Assembly: GCA_030019325.1 (NCBI GenBank)
Contig: JASEFB010000061.1
Coordinates: 1 to 11,535, forward strand
DNA: 11,535 bases
Reading direction: 5' to 3'
Source of the DNA: an archaeon
GTDB lineage: Archaea > Halobacteriota > Syntropharchaeia > Alkanophagales > Methanospirareceae
The position numbers and the translations under genes are program-made. This document shows, piece after piece, positions 5,843-11,535 of the stretch; positions within the stretch are counted from its first letter, which is position 1, and every line of letters begins with the position of its first letter. The notes under the pieces were generated by a model. The model was given only the letters and a program-made list of their open reading frames with translations, had not been told where the DNA came from and did no database searches.

Positions 5843-6022
5843 CTATTTAAGACCCTCTATTATCTCGCCTTTTATCTCAGCCTTCCCTCCTTTTGGTTCA
5901 ACTAAGGTACTCCCACAGACACTGCATTTCACACTCGTCGACGCATGATCAAAGATGACCTGCTCATTTTCACAATCATTGCATTTAACCCTCAAAAATT
6001 GGCTACTCGTTTTCCTCTCCAT
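5843..6022 (-). CDS. rps27e: Ribosomal protein S27e (eS27)
   Basis: This 59-residue protein is short and easily missed. It begins MERKTSSQFLRVKCNDCENE and has two zinc knuckles, C-N-D-C (residues 14-17) and C-S-V-C (33-36), then GSTLVEPKGGKAEIKG and a short acidic end. The pattern, size and zinc ribbon match archaeal eS27 of the small ribosomal subunit. It lies three bases after rpl44e and directly abuts aIF2-alpha, the usual archaeal gene order. ATG 6022 is preceded by GGAGTG, giving a usable ribosome binding site at the end of rpl44e. All four zinc ligands are intact. Confidence 0.95.
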   Translation of the reverse strand: MERKTSSQFLRVKCNDCENEQVIFDHASTSVKCSVCGSTLVEPKGGKAEIKGEIIEGLK

Positions 6023-6025
6023 TTT

Positions 6026-6304
6026 TCACTCCACCAACTCGAGCTTGGATACCCGAAAGCCCTTTCTTTGATGCATTTTTTTGCATTCCATACACTTGTA
6101 ACGGAGAGAAACCTTCTTCGTTGGCTTGTCTCCCCCCGGCACTTTTGAGAATTTACCCGTGTTACCTATGCCTGACCGGCGTTTCTTCTGTCTTACGATC
6201 CAGTTCAAGGAAGAAGGTCTTCCCCTTTTTACCTTTTCCACCTCGTGTACGGTGTGCTTCCCACAAAAAGGGCAATAAGTCCTCAGTCGTTTCGGCATCT
6301 TCAT
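6026..6304 (-). CDS. rpl44e: Ribosomal protein L44e (eL42)
   Basis: The protein has 92 residues from ATG 6304 and belongs to the large ribosomal subunit near the E site. Marks are MKMPKRLRTYCPFC, with C-X2-C at about 11-14, HTVHEVEKVKRGR, SGIGNTGKFSKVPGGDKPTKK in the middle, and a second knuckle CMEC (about 71-74) followed by KGFRVSKLELVE. The frame stays open to a GTG at 6316 that touches the GINS stop. ATG 6304 is preferred because it gives the 92-residue length and M-x-M-P start usual in archaea and places GAGGTGA 12 bases upstream. The gap to GINS is only 12 bp and to rps27e 3 bp, so these are one transcript. Both zinc pairs are intact. Confidence 0.94.
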   Translation of the reverse strand: MKMPKRLRTYCPFCGKHTVHEVEKVKRGRPSSLNWIVRQKKRRSGIGNTGKFSKVPGGDKPTKKVSLRYKCMECKKMHQRKGFRVSKLELVE

Positions 6305-6316
6305 CTTTCTCTGCAC

Positions 6317-6946
6317 TCACCTCTTCTTTTTCCCTTCGAATCGTACTGCAACCCCACGCTTACACAATATCTCAGCGTTAGTCTTTGGCAACATAATAAC
6401 ATCTTCCTTTTTCACTCTATAAATTCTTCCATCAGTACCCATGAAGGTAGGTATATCTTCTAATATCCGAACTATATGCAGTTCTTCATTTCTGTTCCCT
6501 GGAGGGAGAGACTCATCCGTTTTTAAGATGTCCCCCGACGGTTCCTTCTTTGCGCTTCTCTCTCCTCCCCTGCCTTCACTTTCGCTCTGCTTCTCGCCCA
6601 ACACCAATGCAAATATTCTCTCCTTGCCTGCTTCTACGTGACTTTTTACACCCTCAAATATCCTCTCTTCTTCCCCTAACATGCCCTTAGGTGATGCCTT
6701 CATGCCAGAACTGGCGAGCTTTACTATCTTTCCTATCCGCCTTCTGACTATATCCTCCACTTTCATCCTCGCATTCCGTATCTCATCTTCCAAAAGCTCT
6801 CCTCTCCTCTCATCCGCTTCTCCTCGCTCTTCCTTCAATCGCTCGAAATAGTGCCTCACCTCCTCGCAGAAATTCCCCGGTAACTCTTGCAGTGATGCCG
6901 TATTTCGTTCCTTGTACAAGATCTCCCAGAGCTTCTCTATGTCCAT
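6317..6946 (-). CDS. gins51: GINS complex subunit, Gins51 (Sld5/Psf1) type
   Basis: This 209-residue protein is a subunit of the archaeal GINS complex, which with MCM and GAN/RecJ-Cdc45 forms the replicative helicase. The A domain comes first: a helical region of about 110 residues with MDIEKLWEILYKERNTASLQELP and RRRIGKIVKLAS. A low-complexity charged linker follows (about 115-150, GEKQSESEGRGGERSAKKEPSG). The small beta B domain is C-terminal (about 155-203), with VRILEDIPTFMGTDGRIYRVKKEDVIMLP and NAEILCKRGVA. The A-then-B order marks the Sld5/Psf1-like subunit; the Gins23 partner is not in the window. It lies between priS and rpl44e, a recurrent archaeal linkage. The ATG at 6946 follows a palindrome by four bases and has no clear ribosome binding site. 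Confidence 0.88.
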   Translation of the reverse strand: MDIEKLWEILYKERNTASLQELPGNFCEEVRHYFERLKEERGEADERRGELLEDEIRNARMKVEDIVRRRIGKIVKLASSGMKASPKGMLGEEERIFEGVKSHVEAGKERIFALVLGEKQSESEGRGGERSAKKEPSGDILKTDESLPPGNRNEELHIVRILEDIPTFMGTDGRIYRVKKEDVIMLPKTNAEILCKRGVAVRFEGKKKR

Positions 6947-6950
6947 TGCA

Positions 6951-6994
6951 CTTTCTCTCTAAAGAAAGAATCTTTACTAAGAACAAATAATTTT
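6951..6994 (-). promoter_or_regulatory. Promoter and start-adjacent palindrome of GINS
   Basis: On the minus strand AAAATTATTT (6994-6985) is TATA-like with purines before it. The imperfect palindrome CTTTCTTT-AG-AGAGAAAG (6968-6951, one G-T pair) follows and ends four bases before ATG 6946. The predicted transcript start falls in the palindrome. From TTCTTTC to the ATG it matches the fumarase leader at 25 of 27 positions. Confidence 0.45.
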
Positions 6995-7004
6995 CGTTTC
7001 TTTT

Positions 7005-8195
7005 TCACTTAATCTCCGCAACACCCCTGCACATAAAATACAGTGCTGCATGCTCAGGCACCGAGGCAATCTCGCCTTCTTCCACCCTATATCTTTCACC
7101 TTTAAGCGTTATCGAGGAGTCCCGTACAACTCTTACCTCGACCGGCGAATCCCCGAATACCACAGCATCCTCTACAGGGTCGAACTCTTTAAATGTTTCG
7201 ATCCTCACGGGTTTTACCTCCAAACTCGATTTCCCGTGGAGCGAGGTAGGCAGCCGTATAAGCCTCTTTATGTCTGCTGTGACAGGTTCATCTACTCTAT
7301 CCGCGGATTTGACACGGACGGTAGTTGTTACCGTTTTTGTTATTCCTTCCCAGATTGGCTTAACGAACTCGGGGATTAGACCACGTTCTATTCGATTCAT
7401 CACGGTCTCATCCTTTGCAATTCTTATTATCTCCTCTGCCTTCTTCCGTTCTAGCTCTCCAACGTTTTTTACCACTTCGATCGCACGTTCGTCTTCCATC
7501 TCCGCTATTTCATGAAGAAAATCGATTAATCCCTTAAGAAGCCGTTTGCCCCATCCTTCTGGTCTCAACAAAAACCCTATTTTCAGTTTTTCACCGCTAA
7601 ATTTCTCCTTCTTCAAATCCTTGACTTTAAATATATCCATATCGAGCCCTGTTGCCATGACGTAATCAACAATCTCCCTTCTTTCTCTGCTTCCAAGCCC
7701 CCGCACCTCTTCTGTTTTTATATGGATATGATAACCCCTCGAGCCTGAAAATACCAGTTCTATATCCTCTTCACCAAATCCAAAATCGTTGACCAAGAAA
7801 TCAATCAGTTTCACCGTTTCTTCTTTCACGCGCTCTAACATCTCCTCATAAGAATAGCGCTTGAATTCTACCTCACTTATGATATGATCCGCATCGAGGT
7901 CAAAAATCAAGTCAGCACCAATCAAGCCCTTCTTTACCATATCTGCTGCAGGATATTGGTAAAGGGCTGAGGAGTAATATGCGTGAGCAGGGGCATTATC
8001 CCGAAGGAAACCCACGACGTCGGCCTTCGCAGTAAACGATTTATGCCTTCGCATCACGAGTTTTGTGGGAAAGTACTGGTCAAAGAGGACAAAGCCCCAC
8101 TCTCGCATCCAGAAATCCTTCGGGAGTTCTATCCTCGCCCGGCTATAATACTCCTTAAATTTGCGCTTCACAAATAGTCGCGTCTCCTCTTTCAT
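7005..8195 (-). CDS. priS: DNA primase small (catalytic) subunit PriS
   Basis: PriS is the catalytic half of the eukaryote-like archaeal primase; with PriL it makes the short primers for replication. The 396-residue protein has the AEP-fold catalytic motif DLDAD (99-103) in LIFDLDADHI, the nucleotide-binding motif SRGYH (152-156) in FSGSRGYHIHI, and the third metal-binding Asp (308) in VTADIKRLIRLPTSLHGK. All catalytic residues are therefore present. A C-terminal region of about 70 residues ends CRGVAEIK. Length is in the normal range. ATG 8195 has a TATA-like box centred about 27 nt upstream, suggesting a leaderless or nearly leaderless transcript despite following gpmI by only 46 bp. PriL is not in the window. 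The organism thus carries both PriS and the DnaG homologue, as most archaea do. Confidence 0.95.
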   Translation of the reverse strand: MKEETRLFVKRKFKEYYSRARIELPKDFWMREWGFVLFDQYFPTKLVMRRHKSFTAKADVVGFLRDNAPAHAYYSSALYQYPAADMVKKGLIGADLIFDLDADHIISEVEFKRYSYEEMLERVKEETVKLIDFLVNDFGFGEEDIELVFSGSRGYHIHIKTEEVRGLGSRERREIVDYVMATGLDMDIFKVKDLKKEKFSGEKLKIGFLLRPEGWGKRLLKGLIDFLHEIAEMEDERAIEVVKNVGELERKKAEEIIRIAKDETVMNRIERGLIPEFVKPIWEGITKTVTTTVRVKSADRVDEPVTADIKRLIRLPTSLHGKSSLEVKPVRIETFKEFDPVEDAVVFGDSPVEVRVVRDSSITLKGERYRVEEGEIASVPEHAALYFMCRGVAEIK

Positions 8196-8217
8196 TTTTC
8201 CTACTGTAACGCTGATG

Positions 8218-8227
8218 AATTTATACC
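8218..8227 (-). promoter_or_regulatory. TATA-like box of priS
   Basis: GGTATAAATT on the minus strand is centred about 27 nt before ATG 8195. The spacing predicts transcription beginning at or within a few bases of the start codon, so the replication and translation block may begin its own transcript here rather than depend on gpmI. Confidence 0.45.
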
Positions 8228-8241
8228 GAGGAGATAATTTT

Positions 8242-9804
8242 TCAGTGAAGGAAATCTTGAATTAAATTTTCACTGGTCATTTCCTGTGGCTTATCTATTC
8301 CCAGCAGAAACAAAACTGTTGGCGCGATATCCGAAAGAATTCCCCGAGGTCTGAGTTTAATCCCCTTATAATCTTTCGCAACGTAAATGAATTCTACGGG
8401 ATTGTTCGTATGGCTTGTTTTAGGCAGCCCCGTTTGGTAATCCATCATCTCCTCGACATTCCCATGATCCGCTGTTATGAGGGCTACCCCATCATGTGCC
8501 AGGATTGTATTAACTACTGCACCCACGCATTCATCTACAACTTCGACCGCTCTCTTTGCCGCTTCATAATCGCCCGTATGACCAACCATGTCACAGTTTG
8601 CATAGTTTAAAACGATCAAGTGGTAGACCTCGGATTCTATCCTCCTCATCACTTCCTCAGTAACATCAAAGGCGTTCATCTCAGGATATTCGGCAAACAT
8701 CGCAGGGTCATACATGCTCTTAATCTCAATTTGCTCTTCGTTTGGAAATGGCTCGATCCGTTTACCATTAAAGAAAGAGGTTACGTGCCTGAATTTCTGC
8801 GTCTCTGCAATTCGGAGTTGTCTTAACCCCTTTTCACTTATTACCTCCCCCAAAATATTAGCCATCTCTACACCTTCCGAGATCGGTCCCATCATGTAAA
8901 AGGGGAAGGTATCATAGTACCGCGTGAGGCCACAATACACGATGTCTAACTTCTTCCACCTCTCTCCAGGATATTCGTCCTCAAGAAAAGCCATCGTCAG
9001 TTGGATCGCTCTATCCTGTCTGTAATTACAATGAATGACTGAATCACCATCTGTGATGCCGGAAAAAGTGCCAATGATCGAGGGAGGGATGTACTCATCG
9101 GTCATCTGTCCGCCATCGGGTGTTTTGTCTTCATTATATGCTCTTCTCACCGCTTCTTCTGCACTGCTCACCTTGATACCCTCTGCTTTTGTCAGGGCGT
9201 TATAGGCTTGAGAGGTCAAATGCCAGTTCTTTCCACGGTCCATAGCGTAATAGCGACCCATCAAGGTAGCAATTGCGCCTGCTTGATCTTCCTCTATCTT
9301 CTCATTTACGATGCGGAGGAATTCTAATGCACTCCTTGGCGCGGTATCCCTTCCATCAGAAAAGAAATGGATATATATCCGTTTTACACCCTTCTCCTTC
9401 GCATAGCTCATTATAGCAAAGAGATGATCTTGATGCGCGTGGACGCCAGCATCCTGGATAAGTCCCATGAGATGCAGCGATGAGTTATTCGACGTGCAGT
9501 TATTAACGGCTCTCTGGAAGCAAGAACTTGAAAAAAACGACTTGTCCTCTATTGCCTCGTTTATCCTCGTTATCTCTTGCTTTACTACCCTCCCTGCACC
9601 CATATTAAGGTGACCAACTTCGGAAGAACCCTGATACCCTCGAGGTAGTCCGACAGCGGTTCCTGCCGCCTCTAAGATTGTGCTGGGACACCTTTTTAAA
9701 AATGAATCTATGTGAGGAGTGTGCGCATTTGCCACTGCGTTATAGCTTGAATTTGGATTTATACCCCATCCATCTCTAATTATAATAACAATATTTTTCT
9801 TCAT
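8242..9804 (-). CDS. gpmI: 2,3-bisphosphoglycerate-independent phosphoglycerate mutase
   Basis: GpmI interconverts 3- and 2-phosphoglycerate in glycolysis and gluconeogenesis and needs two metal ions, usually manganese. The protein has 520 residues, the normal length for the bacterial-type enzyme, not the shorter archaeal ApgM. The first metal ligand is in IIRDGWG (Asp11). The phosphorylated serine is Ser61 in QGSSEVGHLNMGAGR. Then come HFFSDGRDTAPRSALEFL, GRYYAMDRGKNW and the inserted transferase-domain segment. The C-terminal metal sites are DMVGHTGDYEAA, LITADHGNVEEM and TSHTNNPVEF. All recognised catalytic motifs are intact. It has its own divergent promoter region shared with the ADP-ribosylglycohydrolase gene, and the following gene priS lies 46 bp downstream. 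The neighbouring replication genes do not explain its role, so it is most likely a housekeeping enzyme. Confidence 0.96.
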   Translation of the reverse strand: MKKNIVIIIRDGWGINPNSSYNAVANAHTPHIDSFLKRCPSTILEAAGTAVGLPRGYQGSSEVGHLNMGAGRVVKQEITRINEAIEDKSFFSSSCFQRAVNNCTSNNSSLHLMGLIQDAGVHAHQDHLFAIMSYAKEKGVKRIYIHFFSDGRDTAPRSALEFLRIVNEKIEEDQAGAIATLMGRYYAMDRGKNWHLTSQAYNALTKAEGIKVSSAEEAVRRAYNEDKTPDGGQMTDEYIPPSIIGTFSGITDGDSVIHCNYRQDRAIQLTMAFLEDEYPGERWKKLDIVYCGLTRYYDTFPFYMMGPISEGVEMANILGEVISEKGLRQLRIAETQKFRHVTSFFNGKRIEPFPNEEQIEIKSMYDPAMFAEYPEMNAFDVTEEVMRRIESEVYHLIVLNYANCDMVGHTGDYEAAKRAVEVVDECVGAVVNTILAHDGVALITADHGNVEEMMDYQTGLPKTSHTNNPVEFIYVAKDYKGIKLRPRGILSDIAPTVLFLLGIDKPQEMTSENLIQDFLH

Positions 9805-9832
9805 GCTACAGAAACGAAATTATTTGCTTCGC

Positions 9833-9844
9833 TAATAGTATACC
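9833..9844 (-). promoter_or_regulatory. TATA-like box of gpmI
   Basis: The minus strand reads GGTATACTATTA here, centred about 35 nt before the ATG at 9804. The predicted transcript would have a leader of roughly ten bases. No strong ribosome binding site is present. Confidence 0.35.
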
Positions 9845-9868
9845 ATTAATACAAATGACACCTCGTGG

Positions 9869-9877
9869 ATATAAAAT
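9869..9877 (+). promoter_or_regulatory. TATA box of the ADP-ribosylglycohydrolase gene
   Basis: ATATAAAAT is a near-ideal archaeal TATA sequence. It predicts a transcript start at about 9898, leaving a leader of about 20 nt before ATG 9918. This supports ATG 9918 over the in-frame TTG at 9906. Confidence 0.5.
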
Positions 9878-9917
9878 CGTTACGACGTAGGAATTTGAAT
9901 TCTATTTGATTCTCAAA

Positions 9918-10874
9918 ATGAGATACGTGAAAGAAAGAGCAAGCTTTAATGCGGATGTAGACCTGAAATCTGAATTTAGGGGTGCGCTCATCGGCAGTGC
10001 GGTAGGAGATGCAATAGGCGCTCCTGTGGAGGGATGGAGCATGGAGATGGTGAGTTCGATGTACAGCGAGGAGAAGGGGTGGAAAATGATTTACGGTCGC
10101 TACACGGACGACACGGAGATGATGATAGGGGTCGCGGAGTCTTTAATCGAGCATAAAGGCTTCAATGGTGCGGATATGGCACGTAGGTTCATTCAGAATT
10201 ATGATGCGACGAGGGGATATGGTCCGGGGTCGAAAGCGGCATTAAAAAGGATACGGGACGGAGAACGTTGGGACGAGGCGTCGGAGAAACTGTTTGGTGG
10301 CGAAGGCTCGTACGGAAATGGTGCTGCGATGCGAATCGCCCCAATAGGGATCTTGTATTATGATAATGCAGATACGTTGAGGGAGATAGCGTATAAATCA
10401 AGCCATATCACTCATTCTCACGAGCTTGGCAAAGAGGGAGCGGCTTTACAGGCTTTTTCCATCGCCTTAGCGGTTCGTGGACAAAAGGAAGGTATGTTGT
10501 CCGCCCTGAAAGAGTTTGTCAAAAATGACGTGTATAAGGAGAAGATAAGAAAGATAGCAATTCTTTTGGATAAAGATGCTTCCAAAAAGGAGGTAATATC
10601 TGAATTGGGTAATGGAGAAGCGGCTTTTAACTCTGTACCTACCGCTATTTACTCCTTTCTTCGCTTCGATAAGTTTGAGGATAGCGTGGTCTATGCGGTA
10701 AGTTTGGGTGGCGATACTGACACTATTGGGGCTATGACGGGTGCGATAAGTGGTGCTTATTATAGCGAAGGAGCAATTCCCACCGAATGGGTGGAGAAGT
10801 TAGAAGAGGGTGAAAAAGGTAAGAGTTATATAAAGCGGTTGGCTGAGGAGTTATATCACCTCAAAGAGTTATAA
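9918..10874 (+). CDS. ADP-ribosylglycohydrolase family protein (DraG/ARH type)
   Basis: The 318-residue protein has the full signature of the metal-dependent ARH/DraG family. Its members remove ADP-ribose from arginine or other sites on proteins, or act on related ADP-ribosyl compounds. The first motif is GSAVGDAIGAPVE (about 26-38). Metal-binding TDDT (63-66) lies in GRYTDDTEMM, GNGAAMRIAPIG is at about 133-144, ITHSH at 164-168, and the second metal motif GGDTDT (264-269) lies in SLGGDTDTIGAMTGAISGAYY. The dinuclear metal site therefore looks complete. The first codon is taken as ATG 9918 because of the TATA spacing; an in-frame TTG at 9906 would add four residues. A winged-helix gene follows after 24 bp, likely in one transcript. 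No dinitrogenase-reductase ADP-ribosyltransferase (DraT) or nif gene is nearby, so the substrate is unknown and a nitrogenase role should not be assumed. Confidence 0.9.
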   Translation: MRYVKERASFNADVDLKSEFRGALIGSAVGDAIGAPVEGWSMEMVSSMYSEEKGWKMIYGRYTDDTEMMIGVAESLIEHKGFNGADMARRFIQNYDATRGYGPGSKAALKRIRDGERWDEASEKLFGGEGSYGNGAAMRIAPIGILYYDNADTLREIAYKSSHITHSHELGKEGAALQAFSIALAVRGQKEGMLSALKEFVKNDVYKEKIRKIAILLDKDASKKEVISELGNGEAAFNSVPTAIYSFLRFDKFEDSVVYAVSLGGDTDTIGAMTGAISGAYYSEGAIPTEWVEKLEEGEKGKSYIKRLAEELYHLKEL

Positions 10875-10898
10875 CCTATACGGCTAATAAAATTAGGT

Positions 10899-11414
10899 AT
10901 GAGTTATGAGATGATATTCAAAGCATTGGGTAGTAAAACGAGAGTGGAGATGTTGAAACTGTTGATGAGGAAGGATTATCATGTAACAGGTCTCGCAAAG
11001 GCATTGGGCATATCAGTGCCCGTTGCTGCGAAGCACGTCAGAATTTTAGAGGCGGCGGAGCTGCTGGAAAGTACGAAATTCGGTAAGACGCACGTGTTAA
11101 AGGTGAACAAAGAAAAGCTGTATGAAGTGATGGAGACGTTTAGTGAGGAATATGAAATAGAAGTTCAGAAAGGAACAAGCATATTGGATGCGTTAAAGGA
11201 AGTTGCGGGGATAGGGATAAAGAAAATCGGGGATAAAGAATTCATTGCATCAATAGACAATGAAGAGGGTTTTTACATATATGAGGTGGATGGCAAATTC
11301 CCAACCATGCCGATCAATGAGTATAAGATGGAACAAGGCGGAGAGATAGAAATAAAACGGTTAGTTCCTGTCCTTAAGAAGCGAGTAAGGGTAACTGTAC
11401 CTAGAAAAAGGTAA
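10899..11414 (+). CDS. ArsR-like winged-helix regulator fused to a DUF4430-like domain
   Basis: The 171-residue protein begins with a winged-helix DNA-binding domain of the ArsR type (about 3-75). IFKALGSKTRVEMLKLLM is its first helix pair, HVTGLAKALGISVPVAAKHVRILEAAELL holds the recognition helix (about 38-50), and STKFGKTHVLKVN is the beta wing. No metal-binding cysteines are present, so it is not a classical metal sensor. The C-terminal part (about 88-153) has the order GTSILDALKEV, FIASIDNEEGFYIYEVDGKFP, and INEYKMEQGGEIEI. This resembles DUF4430, the transcobalamin C-terminal-like, beta-grasp fold usually seen in exported proteins. A basic end (KKRVRVTVPRKR) follows. No signal peptide is seen. 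The regulator lies 24 bp after the ADP-ribosylglycohydrolase gene and probably shares its transcript. The ligand and targets are unknown; the domain identification rests on pattern memory. Confidence 0.75.
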   Translation: MSYEMIFKALGSKTRVEMLKLLMRKDYHVTGLAKALGISVPVAAKHVRILEAAELLESTKFGKTHVLKVNKEKLYEVMETFSEEYEIEVQKGTSILDALKEVAGIGIKKIGDKEFIASIDNEEGFYIYEVDGKFPTMPINEYKMEQGGEIEIKRLVPVLKKRVRVTVPRKR

Positions 11415-11453
11415 CAAGAAAATGCAAATGTTAGCTAGGGAGTATTTGACGAT

Positions 11454-11516
11454 ATGAAAAACTTTTTTGGATTTATTGCCATAGGTGGAGAATGTGCATC
11501 GGCTGGCCCGTGCTAA
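11454..11516 (+). CDS. Possible 20-residue peptide MKNFFGFIAIGGECASAGPC
   Basis: A short ATG frame begins 39 bases after the winged-helix gene. GGGAG lies about 11 bases before the ATG. The peptide has a hydrophobic front half and a Gly/Cys-rich back half (GGECASAGPC) ending in Cys. A frame this short can arise by chance, and the second half of it is GC-rich and could equally be part of a structured RNA running out of the window. No maturation genes are visible. Confidence 0.2.
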   Translation: MKNFFGFIAIGGECASAGPC

Positions 11517-11520
11517 ACAT

Positions 11521-11535
11521 GACCCGTAAGAGGTC
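11521..11535 (+). other. Hairpin at the window edge, possible structured RNA start
   Basis: GACC-CGTAAGA-GGTC can form a 4-bp stem with a 7-base loop exactly at the end of the window, following a GC-rich run that starts near 11485. The stretch could be the 5' part of a non-coding RNA or the leader of the next gene. I could not match it to a known RNA family. Confidence 0.2.

Noticed and set aside
6305..6316. GTG start for L44e at 6316
   Set aside because: It would touch the GINS stop with no room for a ribosome binding site; ATG 6304 gives the usual 92-residue protein.
9918..10874. Nitrogenase-regulating DraG
   Set aside because: The family match is clear, but there is no DraT or nif gene nearby, so the specific nitrogenase function is not supported.
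1..11535. CRISPR array, insertion sequence or defence island
   Set aside because: No regularly spaced repeats, transposase motifs or flanking target duplications were seen; the genes are almost all housekeeping.

Overview
The window is archaeal chromosome, almost certainly from a euryarchaeote. The markers that show this are a DnaG-type primase of the archaeal exosome-associated kind, the eukaryote-like primase small subunit PriS, a GINS subunit, ribosomal proteins L44e and S27e, translation factor aIF2-alpha, Nop10, a PAC2-family proteasome assembly chaperone, A/T-rich TATA-like boxes about 25 nt before predicted transcript starts, and a tRNA without encoded CCA. A methanogen or methanotroph-related lineage (Methanomicrobia or ANME-1-like) is plausible but is an inference.

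Layout, left to right. At 1-132 (minus) is the start of a secreted, possibly lipid-anchored protein cut by the window edge. Positions 133-497 are a regulatory intergenic region with a GC-rich island and several dyads. Next come the beta subunit of class I fumarate hydratase (plus), convergent argJ for arginine synthesis (minus), tRNA-Val(CAC) (plus) and dnaG (plus). DnaG converges on a long minus-strand block that is read from right to left: gpmI, priS, GINS, rpl44e, rps27e, aIF2-alpha, nop10, pbaB. Divergent from gpmI, the right end carries an ADP-ribosylglycohydrolase and a winged-helix regulator (plus), then about 120 bp with a possible 20-residue peptide gene or the 5' part of a structured RNA cut by the edge.

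The minus-strand block is the well-known archaeal linkage of replication (PriS, GINS), ribosome (L44e, S27e), translation initiation (aIF2-alpha), rRNA pseudouridylation (Nop10) and proteasome assembly genes. Three small genes in it are nearly or exactly abutting. GINS and nop10 start just after AT-rich palindromes, so the block may be divided into several transcription units.

The best candidates for something undescribed are four. A palindrome-plus-start-codon module is nearly identical (25 of 27 positions) before the fumarase gene and before GINS, with related palindromes around the aIF2-alpha/nop10 junction. The nop10 gene runs 104 nt into pbaB. A DNA-binding winged helix is fused to what looks like a DUF4430-type domain and sits beside an ADP-ribosylglycohydrolase. 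A GC-rich leader contains an arginine-rich micro-ORF. I saw no CRISPR array, insertion sequence, toxin-antitoxin pair or defence island.
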